From assembly GCA_019638525.1 (NCBI GenBank), contig JAHBTO010000001.1:124001-188000 (forward strand): a stretch of DNA of 64,000 nucleotides, read 5' to 3'. The position numbers and the translations under genes were made by a program. The stretch comes from Ferruginibacter sp. (GTDB lineage: Bacteria; Bacteroidota; Bacteroidia; Chitinophagales; Chitinophagaceae). The notes beneath the pieces are model-generated. The model saw only the letters and a list, made by a program, of their open reading frames with translations, ran no database searches and was not told where the DNA came from. Shown here piece after piece: positions 50,404 through 58,338 of the stretch. Within the stretch, counting starts at the first letter, position 1. The number at the start of each line of letters is the position of its first letter.

Positions 50404-51543
50404 TTATTTCAACACTTCCCTGCTGATAACAATTTTCTGTATCTCGCTTGTACCTTCACCAATAGTACATAGCTTACTATCACGGTAATATTTCTCTACA
50501 GGAAAATCCTTGGTATACCCGTAACCACCAAAAATCTGTACCGCATCGGTACTAACTTTTACAGCTACTTCACTGCTATAATATTTTGCCATGGCCGATT
50601 CTTTTGTCATACCTAATCCCCTTATCTTTAAATCGCATGCCTGCTTTATTAAAAGATCGGCGGCTTCTATTTCAGTAGCCATATCGGCAAGTTTAAAACT
50701 TATTGCCTGGAAATTTGAAATAGGTTTATCAAACTGGTGGCGCTCTTTTGAATATTGCAATGCTGCTTCATAAGCGCCCCTGGCAATACCCACTCCCAGT
50801 GCTGCAATAGATATACGGCCACCATCCAGCACTTTCATGCTTTGTTTAAAACCTGTACCCACTTCGCCAATCCGGTTGGCATCGGGGATACGGCAGTTAT
50901 CAAAAACCATTTCGGCTGTTTCGCTTGCACGCATACCCAGCTTATTTTCTTTTTTACCGGCAGTAAAACCTGCTGTACCTCTTTCTACAATAAATGCAGT
51001 TGAATTATTCTTGCCCCTCGGCTCGCCGGTACGGCAAATCACTACAGCCACATCGCCGCTTTTACCATGTGTTATCCAGCTTTTAGTTCCGTTAATAATC
51101 CAATCATCGCCATCTTTAACTGCTGTGGTTTTCATATTTCCAGCATCGCTGCCGGTATTGGCTTCGGTTAAGCCCCAGGCGCCTATAAACTCGGCCGTAG
51201 CCAGTTTTGGTAAGTACTTTTTCTTTTGCTCTTCGTTACCAAAAGTTAGTATATGCCCGGTACAAAGTGAGTTGTGTGCAGCCAATGATAGGCCGATTGA
51301 GCCGCATACTTTAGCAATTTCCTGTATAATGGCATTGTACTCATAATATCCCAGGCCGCTGCCACCATATTCTTCGGGCACCAATACACCCATTAAACCA
51401 AGCTTTCCCATTTCTTTAAAAATATGTACCGGAAATTCCTGGCTTTCGTCCCACTCCATCAAGTGTGGTTTAATATGTTGTAATGCAAATTCTTTAGCAG
51501 TAAGAGCAACCTGCTCTGTAAGTTCTGAAGTTTTGAAATTCAT
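50404..51543 (-). CDS. Acyl-CoA dehydrogenase
   Basis: FAD flavoprotein that oxidises acyl-CoA to trans-2-enoyl-CoA. The 379 residues have the standard pattern: helical N-terminal domain (EYGGSGLGYYEYNAI, about 60-74), a beta domain with the two family signatures GAWGLTEANTGSDAG (about 126-140) and NGTKSWITHGKSGDV, and the C-terminal helical domain with QIFGGYGYTKDFPVEKYYRD and the catalytic Glu in TIGEGTSEIQ (about 365-369). It resembles short-chain or butyryl-type enzymes; chain length is not certain. No ETF genes are adjacent. Confidence 0.94.
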   Translation of the reverse strand: MNFKTSELTEQVALTAKEFALQHIKPHLMEWDESQEFPVHIFKEMGKLGLMGVLVPEEYGGSGLGYYEYNAIIQEIAKVCGSIGLSLAAHNSLCTGHILTFGNEEQKKKYLPKLATAEFIGAWGLTEANTGSDAGNMKTTAVKDGDDWIINGTKSWITHGKSGDVAVVICRTGEPRGKNNSTAFIVERGTAGFTAGKKENKLGMRASETAEMVFDNCRIPDANRIGEVGTGFKQSMKVLDGGRISIAALGVGIARGAYEAALQYSKERHQFDKPISNFQAISFKLADMATEIEAADLLIKQACDLKIRGLGMTKESAMAKYYSSEVAVKVSTDAVQIFGGYGYTKDFPVEKYYRDSKLCTIGEGTSEIQKIVISREVLK

Positions 51544-51608
51544 AAAAAAAGCAATCGTTAAGCCCGCAAGTTAAGGTAATTAGAAAATATCGTCAATTGC
51601 CCAGTTAA

Positions 51609-52571
51609 TTATTTGAGGGATAGATAAGGTTCTACTTTATTATAAATATCATCTGTAAAAATCATGATTTTTTTTAGATCGGATAATGAAGCAAAACCAC
51701 CATGCTGCCCACGGTATTGAACTATAGCATTGGCAAGATGAAACTTGATGTACGGATGCAGTTTCAATTCATCAACTGAAGCCGTGTTGATATTTATTTT
51801 TTTTACCTCAGGGTTACTAATTTGCAGGCTGCTTTTAATTTTCTGATAGGTTGAATCGGGAAGGGCATAGGTTTCGGCTACCTGTTCTATTTTATAAAAG
51901 CCTCCCAATTTATCCCTGAAACTGATGATGCGATTTGCAAGCTTGCTGCCAATACCAGGCAAGGCTATAAAAGCCGATGTGTCTGCTTCATTAATATCAA
52001 TACTAATAATTTTTTTGGGATAATTTTCATAAGCCCTTTGCGGTTGTATGTTTTTGTTGGCTGTATATACAGGTGCAGTTGTTGGCGCTATACGTACATA
52101 AGGCAATAGCCGGTTGATATCGTTTTGGTGCAGGCCCCAAATCTTACTTATATCTTCGGGCTTATAAAATTTGCCGCCTTTGGCAATATATTTTTGTATG
52201 GTGGCAGCGGTTTTTTCTCTTATGCCCAACCGTACCCATCCATCTGCCGATAGTGTATTGGGGTCAAAATAAAAAAGTTGGCCTTTATTTTTATTTGTGA
52301 AATAATTTTTTTCTGAGGGCTGATAATAATTTTGGTAATTGTTTTCATCAAAATTGCGGTTGTTTTTTTTATCGGCATTTTGCAGCTTTTTACTATTTAA
52401 AACTGCTATGTCTTTTTCAACCTGTGCAAAATCATAAGCAGGTTGTTTTATAAAAAATGGAAATAAAAAAGGTAGTATCATACAGATGATGATGAGTGCC
52501 ATTATGCTAATGATACCTGCCCGTTCTTTTCGGGTGAAGTTAAAGTAATCGTTTGCAAAGTGCTTAAACAT
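51609..52571 (-). CDS. Helix-hairpin-helix protein (ComEA-like repeats)
   Basis: A 320-residue protein with an N-terminal membrane helix (GIISIMALIIICMILPFLFP, about 19-38), a hydrophilic linker, and a set of helix-hairpin-helix units: LGIREKTAATIQKYIAKGG (about 117-135), FIALPGIGSKLANRIISFRD (about 202-221) and LKLHPYIKFHLANAIVQYRG (near 275-295). Each is followed by KIEDL/ISKIW-type text as in ComEA. The last repeat motif is INTASVDELK. HhH units bind DNA non-specifically, and ComEA acts in DNA uptake, but this protein may instead serve other membrane-linked DNA functions. It is 68 nt from the MBL gene upstream on the same strand. Confidence 0.85.
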   Translation of the reverse strand: MFKHFANDYFNFTRKERAGIISIMALIIICMILPFLFPFFIKQPAYDFAQVEKDIAVLNSKKLQNADKKNNRNFDENNYQNYYQPSEKNYFTNKNKGQLFYFDPNTLSADGWVRLGIREKTAATIQKYIAKGGKFYKPEDISKIWGLHQNDINRLLPYVRIAPTTAPVYTANKNIQPQRAYENYPKKIISIDINEADTSAFIALPGIGSKLANRIISFRDKLGGFYKIEQVAETYALPDSTYQKIKSSLQISNPEVKKININTASVDELKLHPYIKFHLANAIVQYRGQHGGFASLSDLKKIMIFTDDIYNKVEPYLSLK

Positions 52572-52639
52572 ACCTGCCGGTTTTATACCTGCAAAGTAGT
52601 GTTTGTAAAAGCCATTTACAATACCACAAAGTGGTAGTT

Positions 52640-53416
52640 TTATAATTGCAGTTCCAACCCATCCCAGGCCAGTTCAACCCCTTCAGGTAAAATTGCATTT
52701 ACATCAATATGCCTGCCTAATTGGTGGCTTATATGTGTAAAATAAGCCTTGGGTACAGCTAATTCGTGTACCAGGGTAATGGCTTCATCAAGCGTAAAAT
52801 GAGAGATGTGTTTTTCTTTTCGCAATGCATTTAGCACCAACGCATGGCTGCCTTTTATCTTTTCTTTTTCCTCTTCATCTATTCGGTTGGCATCAGTTAT
52901 ATATGTAAAGTTGCCAAACCTAAAACCCAGCACCGGCATTTTTAAATGCCATACCAGCACTGGAATTACCGGAATATCGCCGATGAAGAAAGGGTTTTCA
53001 TCAACGGTTATTAAATTAAGGCTGGGTATGCCGGGATATTTTTTATCCGAAAAAGCATAAGCAAATTCTCTTTTGATGGCCTCTTCGGTTAATGAGTTGG
53101 CATAAACATCCATTGGCTTTTGCTGAAAATAATTGAAAGCCCTTACATCGTCAAGCCCGGCAATATGGTCCTTGTGCGGATGGGTAAACAAAACAGCATC
53201 CAGTTTTTTAATACCGGCACGTAACATTTGGTACCTGAAATCGGGTGTGGTATCTACCACAAAAGTGGTAGTAGCACTTTGTACAAGAATACTGCTGCGT
53301 AGCCTTTTATCCTTTTTATCGGTTGATGAACATACATCACATGGGCAGGCAATCATAGGTACACCACTGCTGGTACCGGTACCCAGAAACGTTATTTTTA
53401 ATGGAGGGCATTGCAC
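52640..53416 (-). CDS. PhnP-like MBL fold phosphodiesterase/hydrolase
   Basis: A 258-residue metallo-beta-lactamase protein of the PhnP/YycJ branch. The N-terminus has KITFLGTGTSSGVPMIACPC and the Cys pair typical of PhnP-like zinc sites (CPCDVC, about 24-29). The metal motif is FTHPHKDHIAGL (about 77-88), and later ligands occur in YITDAN and YFTHISHQLGRH. PhnP cleaves cyclic phosphodiesters in phosphonate breakdown; no phn genes lie nearby, so the substrate is uncertain. The start is a GTG at 53416: no in-frame ATG fits, and a -7 element ends 4 nt upstream. Confidence 0.85.
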   Translation of the reverse strand: MQCPPLKITFLGTGTSSGVPMIACPCDVCSSTDKKDKRLRSSILVQSATTTFVVDTTPDFRYQMLRAGIKKLDAVLFTHPHKDHIAGLDDVRAFNYFQQKPMDVYANSLTEEAIKREFAYAFSDKKYPGIPSLNLITVDENPFFIGDIPVIPVLVWHLKMPVLGFRFGNFTYITDANRIDEEEKEKIKGSHALVLNALRKEKHISHFTLDEAITLVHELAVPKAYFTHISHQLGRHIDVNAILPEGVELAWDGLELQL

Positions 53417-53420
53417 ATGG

Positions 53421-53428
53421 CAAAAGTA
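53421..53428 (-). promoter_or_regulatory. -7 element 4 nt before a GTG start (leaderless arrangement)
   Basis: Minus-strand TACTTTTG (53428-53421) fully matches TAnnTTTG and is separated from the GTG at 53416 by CCAT only. No TTTG is visible at -33 because that region is the low-complexity repeat tract. Confidence 0.45.
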
Positions 53429-53431
53429 AGA

Positions 53432-53555
53432 GAATTATAAATTTTGAATTATGAATTATAAATTTTGGATGTTGGATGATGAATTATGAATATTGAATTG
53501 TGAATAGTAAACGTTACCTTTTTACTTTTTAATTCTGACTTTTGAATTTTAATTA
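53432..53555. repeat. Low-complexity GAATTAT/TTTTGAATT repeat tract
   Basis: GAATTATAAATTTTG occurs exactly at 53432-53446 and 53453-53467 (21-bp period). Degraded copies follow (GAATTATGAATATTGAATTG, then ACTTTTTAATTCTGACTTTT). It is a degenerate short-phrase tract of the kind scattered between genes in this phylum. Confidence 0.6.
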
Positions 53556-53897
53556 ATAGATGCTAATTATATAAAATTACCTGATTTAAAACTAATCACT
53601 TAACACTACCCACTTGCATCACTTCTTCATATATTTTTTGGCTTTCGAGAGTGAGTGCATCAAAGTTAATATCAAGGTTGGGCATAAGGTCGGTTAGGGC
53701 ATTTATGCGGCCCTCGGTTTGAAAAAATTTATTGATAACGATAACTTTCTTGTCTTGTAATATGCAGTAACCACTTTGAAAAGTGCCTCTCTCGTAACGG
53801 ATAACATATCCACTTTCTTCAGCCACCTTTTCTATCTTATCTAAATTATGTTGTGTGTATTTCATAAAAAAGTCAATAATTAAAAATTAAAATTCAA
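53542..53897. repeat. 13-bp inverted repeats flanking a small gene
   Basis: TTGAATTTTAATT (53542-53554) and its exact complement AATTAAAATTCAA (53885-53897) enclose a 356-bp unit holding the gene at 53596-53865. It is AT-rich enough that chance is possible. Confidence 0.35.
53596..53865 (-). CDS. Small unknown protein (89 residues)
   Basis: A hydrophilic 89-residue protein starting MKYTQHNLDKIEKVAEESGY. It appears alpha-beta: a helix, strands in YVIRYERGTFQSGYCILQDK and KVIVINKFFQTEG, then a helical end containing LTLESQKIYEEVMQ. There is no signal peptide or known motif; I do not recognise the family. It lies between the PhnP-like gene and porX on the same strand, about 147 nt from porX, with AT-rich phrase repeats on both sides. 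The start codon, a consistent reading frame and normal composition support a real gene. Confidence 0.7.
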   Translation of the reverse strand: MKYTQHNLDKIEKVAEESGYVIRYERGTFQSGYCILQDKKVIVINKFFQTEGRINALTDLMPNLDINFDALTLESQKIYEEVMQVGSVK

Positions 53898-54012
53898 GTG
53901 TGTTTATCATGGTTAATAACAAAAATAAGTTCTGGCACTTGTTATCAGTTTTAAAGTTATCACCATTACGTTGAAAAAAAACTTGCACTTTTTACTTTTG
54001 ACTTTTATCTTT

Positions 54013-55569
54013 TCACTTATTCGTCATTCGTATTACCGGTACTATCATTTCTTCTAAACTAATGCCACCGTGCTGAAATGTATTACGGTAATAATTTACA
54101 AAATGATTATAATTATTGGGATAACACAGATACAGGTCGCCTTTTGCAAAAATGAATGATGAGTTTACATTGGGTACCGGCAAACCTGCTTCCCTTGGAT
54201 CTCTGAATGCCAGCACATCTTTTGCTTCGTAGTTTAGGTTACGGCCATGTTTATATCGCAGGTTGGCTGTGGTTTGCTTATCTCCTATTACTTTACCGGG
54301 TGTGTTCACCCTTACACTGCCGTGGTCGGTAGCCACAATCATAGTATGTTTTTTATCTGCAATTTTTTTTAATGCCTGGTGCAAGGGCGAATGTGTAAAC
54401 CAACTTTCGGTAATACTGCGGTAACTTGTTTCATCGCCTGCCAACTCTTTAAGTACTTCCATTTCGGTACGGGCATGGCTAAGCATGTCTACAAAATTAT
54501 ACACAATGATATTGATGTCGTTGTCCATCAAATTATGAATATTATCTACCAGTTTTTGTCCATCATAATTATTGGTAACTTTTGTATATGAATATTTGAT
54601 ACCGGTTTTACCCAATGCCTTCAGTTGCCCTTTAAAAAATTCTTCTTCATACATGTTCTTACCGCCGTCTTCATCATCGTTTTTCCATTGCTCCGGAAAT
54701 TTTTTTTCAATTTCAACAGGCATCATACCTGCAAATATTGCATTGCGGGCATATTGAGTTGCAGTTGGCAGTATCGAATAAAAAGTTTCTTCTTCATGAA
54801 TGCGAAAGCTTTCTGCAAAAATGGGTTGTATAGTTTTCCATTGGTCAAAACGAAGGTTATCTATCAGCAAAAAAAACAAGGGTACTCCTTTATCAAGATG
54901 GGGAAATACTTTATACTTCATCAGGTTATGGCTCATAATTGGGCCATCGGTACTTTTGGGGCTAACCCACGATGCATAATTTTTTGAAATGAATTTGAAG
55001 AATTCCGTATTGGCTTCGGCCTTTTGTGTTTGAAAAACTTCCTGCATTTCGGGGCTGTCGCTTTTCTTCATCTCCAGTTCCCAGTAAACAAGTTTGCGGT
55101 ACAGTTCCATCCACTCGTTATAATCGGGGTTACTGTTTAAAGCCATAAACAGGCTGCGAAACTGTTGCTGGTATGCAGAAGTTGTTTTTTCTGCAACAAG
55201 CCTTTTGTTATCAATTAATTTTTTTAAACTAAGCCAAACCTGGTTAGGGTTTACCGGTTTAATTAAATAATCGCTTATTTGCGATCCTATGGCTTCATCC
55301 ATCAGGTTTTCGGCCTCGTTTTTGGTTATCAGTACAACGGGTAAATTATTTTTTAATTCTTTTATCTGCTGCAAAGTTTGCAATCCGGTTATGCCGGGCA
55401 TAGTTTCATCAAGCAATACCACATCTACAATATTTTCTTTTACATATTCTACCGCATCAAAGCCATTGGTGGTGGTTTGTACTTCGTAGCCTTTATTTTC
55501 TAAAAACATCACCTGCGATGTAAGGCTTTCAATTTCATCATCCACCCAAAGAATTTTTGCAATGCTCAT
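54013..55569 (-). CDS. porX: PorX, response regulator-PglZ phosphatase of type IX secretion
   Basis: A 518-residue two-part regulator. The N-terminal receiver has KILWVDDEIE (5-14), the phospho-acceptor Asp54 in VVLLDETMPG and Lys104 in DYLIKPVNP. The C-terminal part is a PglZ/alkaline-phosphatase-like domain with LLIDNLRFDQWK (about 236-247), ILPTATQYARNAIFAG and IVATDHGSVRVNTPGK. In Porphyromonas PorX works with the kinase PorY and sigma factor SigP to control type IX secretion genes. No porY is adjacent. With gldD and gldE it implies a functional T9SS elsewhere on the chromosome. Confidence 0.93.
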   Translation of the reverse strand: MSIAKILWVDDEIESLTSQVMFLENKGYEVQTTTNGFDAVEYVKENIVDVVLLDETMPGITGLQTLQQIKELKNNLPVVLITKNEAENLMDEAIGSQISDYLIKPVNPNQVWLSLKKLIDNKRLVAEKTTSAYQQQFRSLFMALNSNPDYNEWMELYRKLVYWELEMKKSDSPEMQEVFQTQKAEANTEFFKFISKNYASWVSPKSTDGPIMSHNLMKYKVFPHLDKGVPLFFLLIDNLRFDQWKTIQPIFAESFRIHEEETFYSILPTATQYARNAIFAGMMPVEIEKKFPEQWKNDDEDGGKNMYEEEFFKGQLKALGKTGIKYSYTKVTNNYDGQKLVDNIHNLMDNDINIIVYNFVDMLSHARTEMEVLKELAGDETSYRSITESWFTHSPLHQALKKIADKKHTMIVATDHGSVRVNTPGKVIGDKQTTANLRYKHGRNLNYEAKDVLAFRDPREAGLPVPNVNSSFIFAKGDLYLCYPNNYNHFVNYYRNTFQHGGISLEEMIVPVIRMTNK

Positions 55570-55784
55570 AATTTAGTTTAAATATTTTTGGTTGTTAATA
55601 TTTGCTTTTATGAATAACCCATTTTAGCCCGTTATATGCATATTATTCATTAACTACATTCCGGCGTTAAATAAAATAAACATCAAAATTTTAATAAAAG
55701 CAAAGTAAAACCGGGGTTAAAAAAGATAGTTTATACCTATCTGCACAAATTTAATTTTTTATATCAATGATGCCTTGCTTTATT

Positions 55785-55792
55785 TAGCTTTG
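55785..55792 (+). promoter_or_regulatory. -7 element of the HD phosphohydrolase/lpx unit
   Basis: TAGCTTTG fully matches TAnnTTTG, 59 nt before the ATG at 55852. Confidence 0.4.
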
Positions 55793-55851
55793 TGTAACTT
55801 TTAACAAATGATGTTTTGTAATTAATACAATCATCAAACACAAAAATATAA

Positions 55852-57036
55852 ATGCCTTTCAGAAAAATTATTAACGACCCCGTTTACGGATTCATTACAA
55901 TTGATGATGAACTAATAAACCAGGTAATTGCCCATCCATATTTTCAAAGGCTTAGGCGAATAAATCAAATGGCATTGGCCAACCTTGTTTATCCCGGAGC
56001 AGTACACAGCAGGCTGCATCATGCTTTAGGTGCTTATCACCTGATGGGTATTGCACTTAACGAAATAAAAAATAAAGGCGCTCAAATTACAGAAGCCGAA
56101 GTACAGGCTGCAAAAATTGCTATCCTGCTTCATGATGCAGGGCATGGCCCTTTTAGCCATGCACTTGAACGGGTATTGGTTGAAACCAGGCACCATGAAG
56201 AACTTTCTTTATTAATAATTGAAGAACTAAATAAACAATTTAACGGGCAGTTAAGCCTTGCTATTGAAATTTTTACCGACAGGTACCATAAGAAATTTTT
56301 GTACCAGCTTATTAGTGGACAACTTGATGTAGACAGGATGGATTATTTAACAAGAGATAGTTTTTTTACCGGTGTTAATGAAGGTGTAATAGGTTACGAT
56401 CGAATTTTAAAAATGTTAATAGTGCATAATGGCGAGCTGATGGTGGAAGAAAAATCTATTTACAGTATTGAAAAATTTTTAGTGGCCCGCAGGCTTATGT
56501 ATTGGCAGGTTTACCTGCACAAAACTGTTTTGTGTGCCGAGCAGATGCTGCAGAGGATTATTAAAAGAGCCAAACAAATTAAAGCAGCAGCACAGCAACC
56601 TTTGCACAATTTCATCACACAACCAATACAAACAGTAACCCTACAGGAATTTTGTAACCTTGATGACTATGATGTATTAGCGGCCATTAAGCATTGGTGT
56701 AATCATGATGATAAAATATTATCAACCTTATGCAATGGAATTATTAACCGTCAATTGCTTAAAATAAGATACTTTGGCGAACCGGTGCCGCAGGAAATGG
56801 TAGATGAAAAAATAGCCCAGGCATGCAATACATTAAATCTTACTGAAGAAGAAGCCTCCTGGTTGGTTTTTTCGGGAAAAGTAAGCAGCAGCACTTATAA
56901 TACAAAAGAAGAACATATAAATATCTTATTTAAAGATGGAAGTATTAAAGATATTTCGGAAGTAGATAATGCACTAATAAACCAGCACCTGATGGGCAAG
57001 GTGAAAAAATATTACATTTGTTATCTTAAAACATAG
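55852..57036 (+). CDS. HD domain phosphohydrolase (dNTPase/SAMHD1-like)
   Basis: A 394-residue cytosolic protein. The N-terminal signature is RKIINDPVYGFITIDDELIN. The HD metal site appears as SRLHHALGAYHLM (first His, about 53-66), ILLHDAGHGPFSHALE (HD at about 93-95) and LDVDRMDYLTRDSFFTG (last Asp near 158-165). Related proteins hydrolyse dNTPs or other nucleotides; the substrate is not known here. It stands first in a plus-strand run with lpxD 99 nt downstream, an association common in Bacteroidota though functionally unexplained. Confidence 0.88.
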   Translation: MPFRKIINDPVYGFITIDDELINQVIAHPYFQRLRRINQMALANLVYPGAVHSRLHHALGAYHLMGIALNEIKNKGAQITEAEVQAAKIAILLHDAGHGPFSHALERVLVETRHHEELSLLIIEELNKQFNGQLSLAIEIFTDRYHKKFLYQLISGQLDVDRMDYLTRDSFFTGVNEGVIGYDRILKMLIVHNGELMVEEKSIYSIEKFLVARRLMYWQVYLHKTVLCAEQMLQRIIKRAKQIKAAAQQPLHNFITQPIQTVTLQEFCNLDDYDVLAAIKHWCNHDDKILSTLCNGIINRQLLKIRYFGEPVPQEMVDEKIAQACNTLNLTEEEASWLVFSGKVSSSTYNTKEEHINILFKDGSIKDISEVDNALINQHLMGKVKKYYICYLKT

Positions 57037-57135
57037 CCAATTTGAAAATGCCCATTAGCAGGATATTTTAAAAAAAACTATTTTTACTTATACTTTTTAA
57101 AATGGCCATAGCCAACATAATAATGATTCAATAAC

Positions 57136-58185
57136 ATGCAATTTACCGCCGCACAAATAGCCATGATGATTAACGGTAAAGTTGAAGGCAATGCCGATAC
57201 TACAGTAGCATCATTTGGTAAAATTGAAGAAGCCGTTAGCGGGCAACTGGCATTTTTAGCTAATCCCAAATACGAAGAATATTTATACAGCACCGGCGCC
57301 AGTATTATTATCATTAACGAATTGCAAGAACTAAAAAAAGATATTAGTGCTACCCTTATAAAAGTACCGGATGCCTACTCGGCATTTGCAACCCTGCTTG
57401 AAAAATACCAGCAAATACAAAGGCAACAACTTACCGGTATACAGCAACCAGCTTATATTTCTGCCACTGCTAAAATTGGCGACAATGTATATATTGGCGC
57501 TTTTGCCTTTATTGGCGATCATGTAGTTGTAGCAGATGGTACAAAAATTTACCCGAATGCATATCTTGGTAACCATGTTACAATTGGTAACAACTGCATT
57601 ATACATCCCGGAGTAAAAATTTATCACAATTGTAAAATTGGCAATAACGTATCAATACATGCAGGTACGGTTATTGGCAGTGATGGTTTTGGATTTGCAC
57701 CACAGGCAGATGGCACATTAAAAAAAGTACCACAAATAGGAAATGTGGTTGTGGAAGATAATGTAGAAATAGGCGCCAATACTACAATAGACAGGGCCAC
57801 CATTGGCAGTACCCTAATAAAGGCCGGCGCCAAACTTGATAACCTGTTGCAGATAGCTCATAATGTAGAAGTAGGAAACAACTCGGTGATAGCAGCACAA
57901 AGTGGCATTAGCGGCAGTACCAAAGTAGGCAATAATGTTATGATTGGCGGACAAGTGGGAATTGTAGGCCATATTAAAATTGCTGATGGCAGTAAAATAA
58001 ATGCACAAAGCGGCGTAAGTAAATCTATAAAAAATCCAAATTCGGCTGTTACCGGCTCTCCGGCATTTGATTATACTGCAGCCCTGCGTAGCCAGGCCGC
58101 CAGCCGTAATTTACCCAGCCTCGAAAAAAGAGTTATAGAACTGGAGAAATTATTAAAAGAAATGATGGTGAAAAGTAATTCCTGA
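57136..58185 (+). CDS. lpxD: UDP-3-O-(3-hydroxyacyl)glucosamine N-acyltransferase
   Basis: Third enzyme of lipid A synthesis: adds the second hydroxyacyl chain from acyl-ACP to the glucosamine amine. The N-terminal uridine-binding domain ends near residue 100 (GQLAFLANPKYEEYLYST is typical). Then comes a left-handed parallel beta helix of hexapeptide repeats (IGDNVYIGAFAFIGDHVVVA, IGNNVSIHAGTVIGSDGFGF) with the catalytic His in IAHNVEVGNNSVIA (about 240). A C-terminal helix follows (LEKRVIELEKLLKEM). The 349 residues are normal. Confidence 0.96.
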   Translation: MQFTAAQIAMMINGKVEGNADTTVASFGKIEEAVSGQLAFLANPKYEEYLYSTGASIIIINELQELKKDISATLIKVPDAYSAFATLLEKYQQIQRQQLTGIQQPAYISATAKIGDNVYIGAFAFIGDHVVVADGTKIYPNAYLGNHVTIGNNCIIHPGVKIYHNCKIGNNVSIHAGTVIGSDGFGFAPQADGTLKKVPQIGNVVVEDNVEIGANTTIDRATIGSTLIKAGAKLDNLLQIAHNVEVGNNSVIAAQSGISGSTKVGNNVMIGGQVGIVGHIKIADGSKINAQSGVSKSIKNPNSAVTGSPAFDYTAALRSQAASRNLPSLEKRVIELEKLLKEMMVKSNS

Positions 58186-58338
58186 AAACCACATCCTTTT
58201 ATACTTTACTATTTACAAATTAAAAATTTAACAGCTTAACATTTTCTTTAGCGGCTTGCCTTTAAAATAAAATATCTTTACGCATTATATTTTTATTCAA
58301 CTACAAAATCATCTTACCCAATCGCTAAAACTTCTTGT

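Noticed and set aside
50837..51346. 169-codon frame antisense to the acyl-CoA dehydrogenase
   Set aside because: Shadow of a well-supported gene; no start context or motif.
53432..53467. CRISPR-like repeat
   Set aside because: Only two exact 15-bp units with a 6-nt gap, AT-rich and with no spacers of regular size or cas genes.
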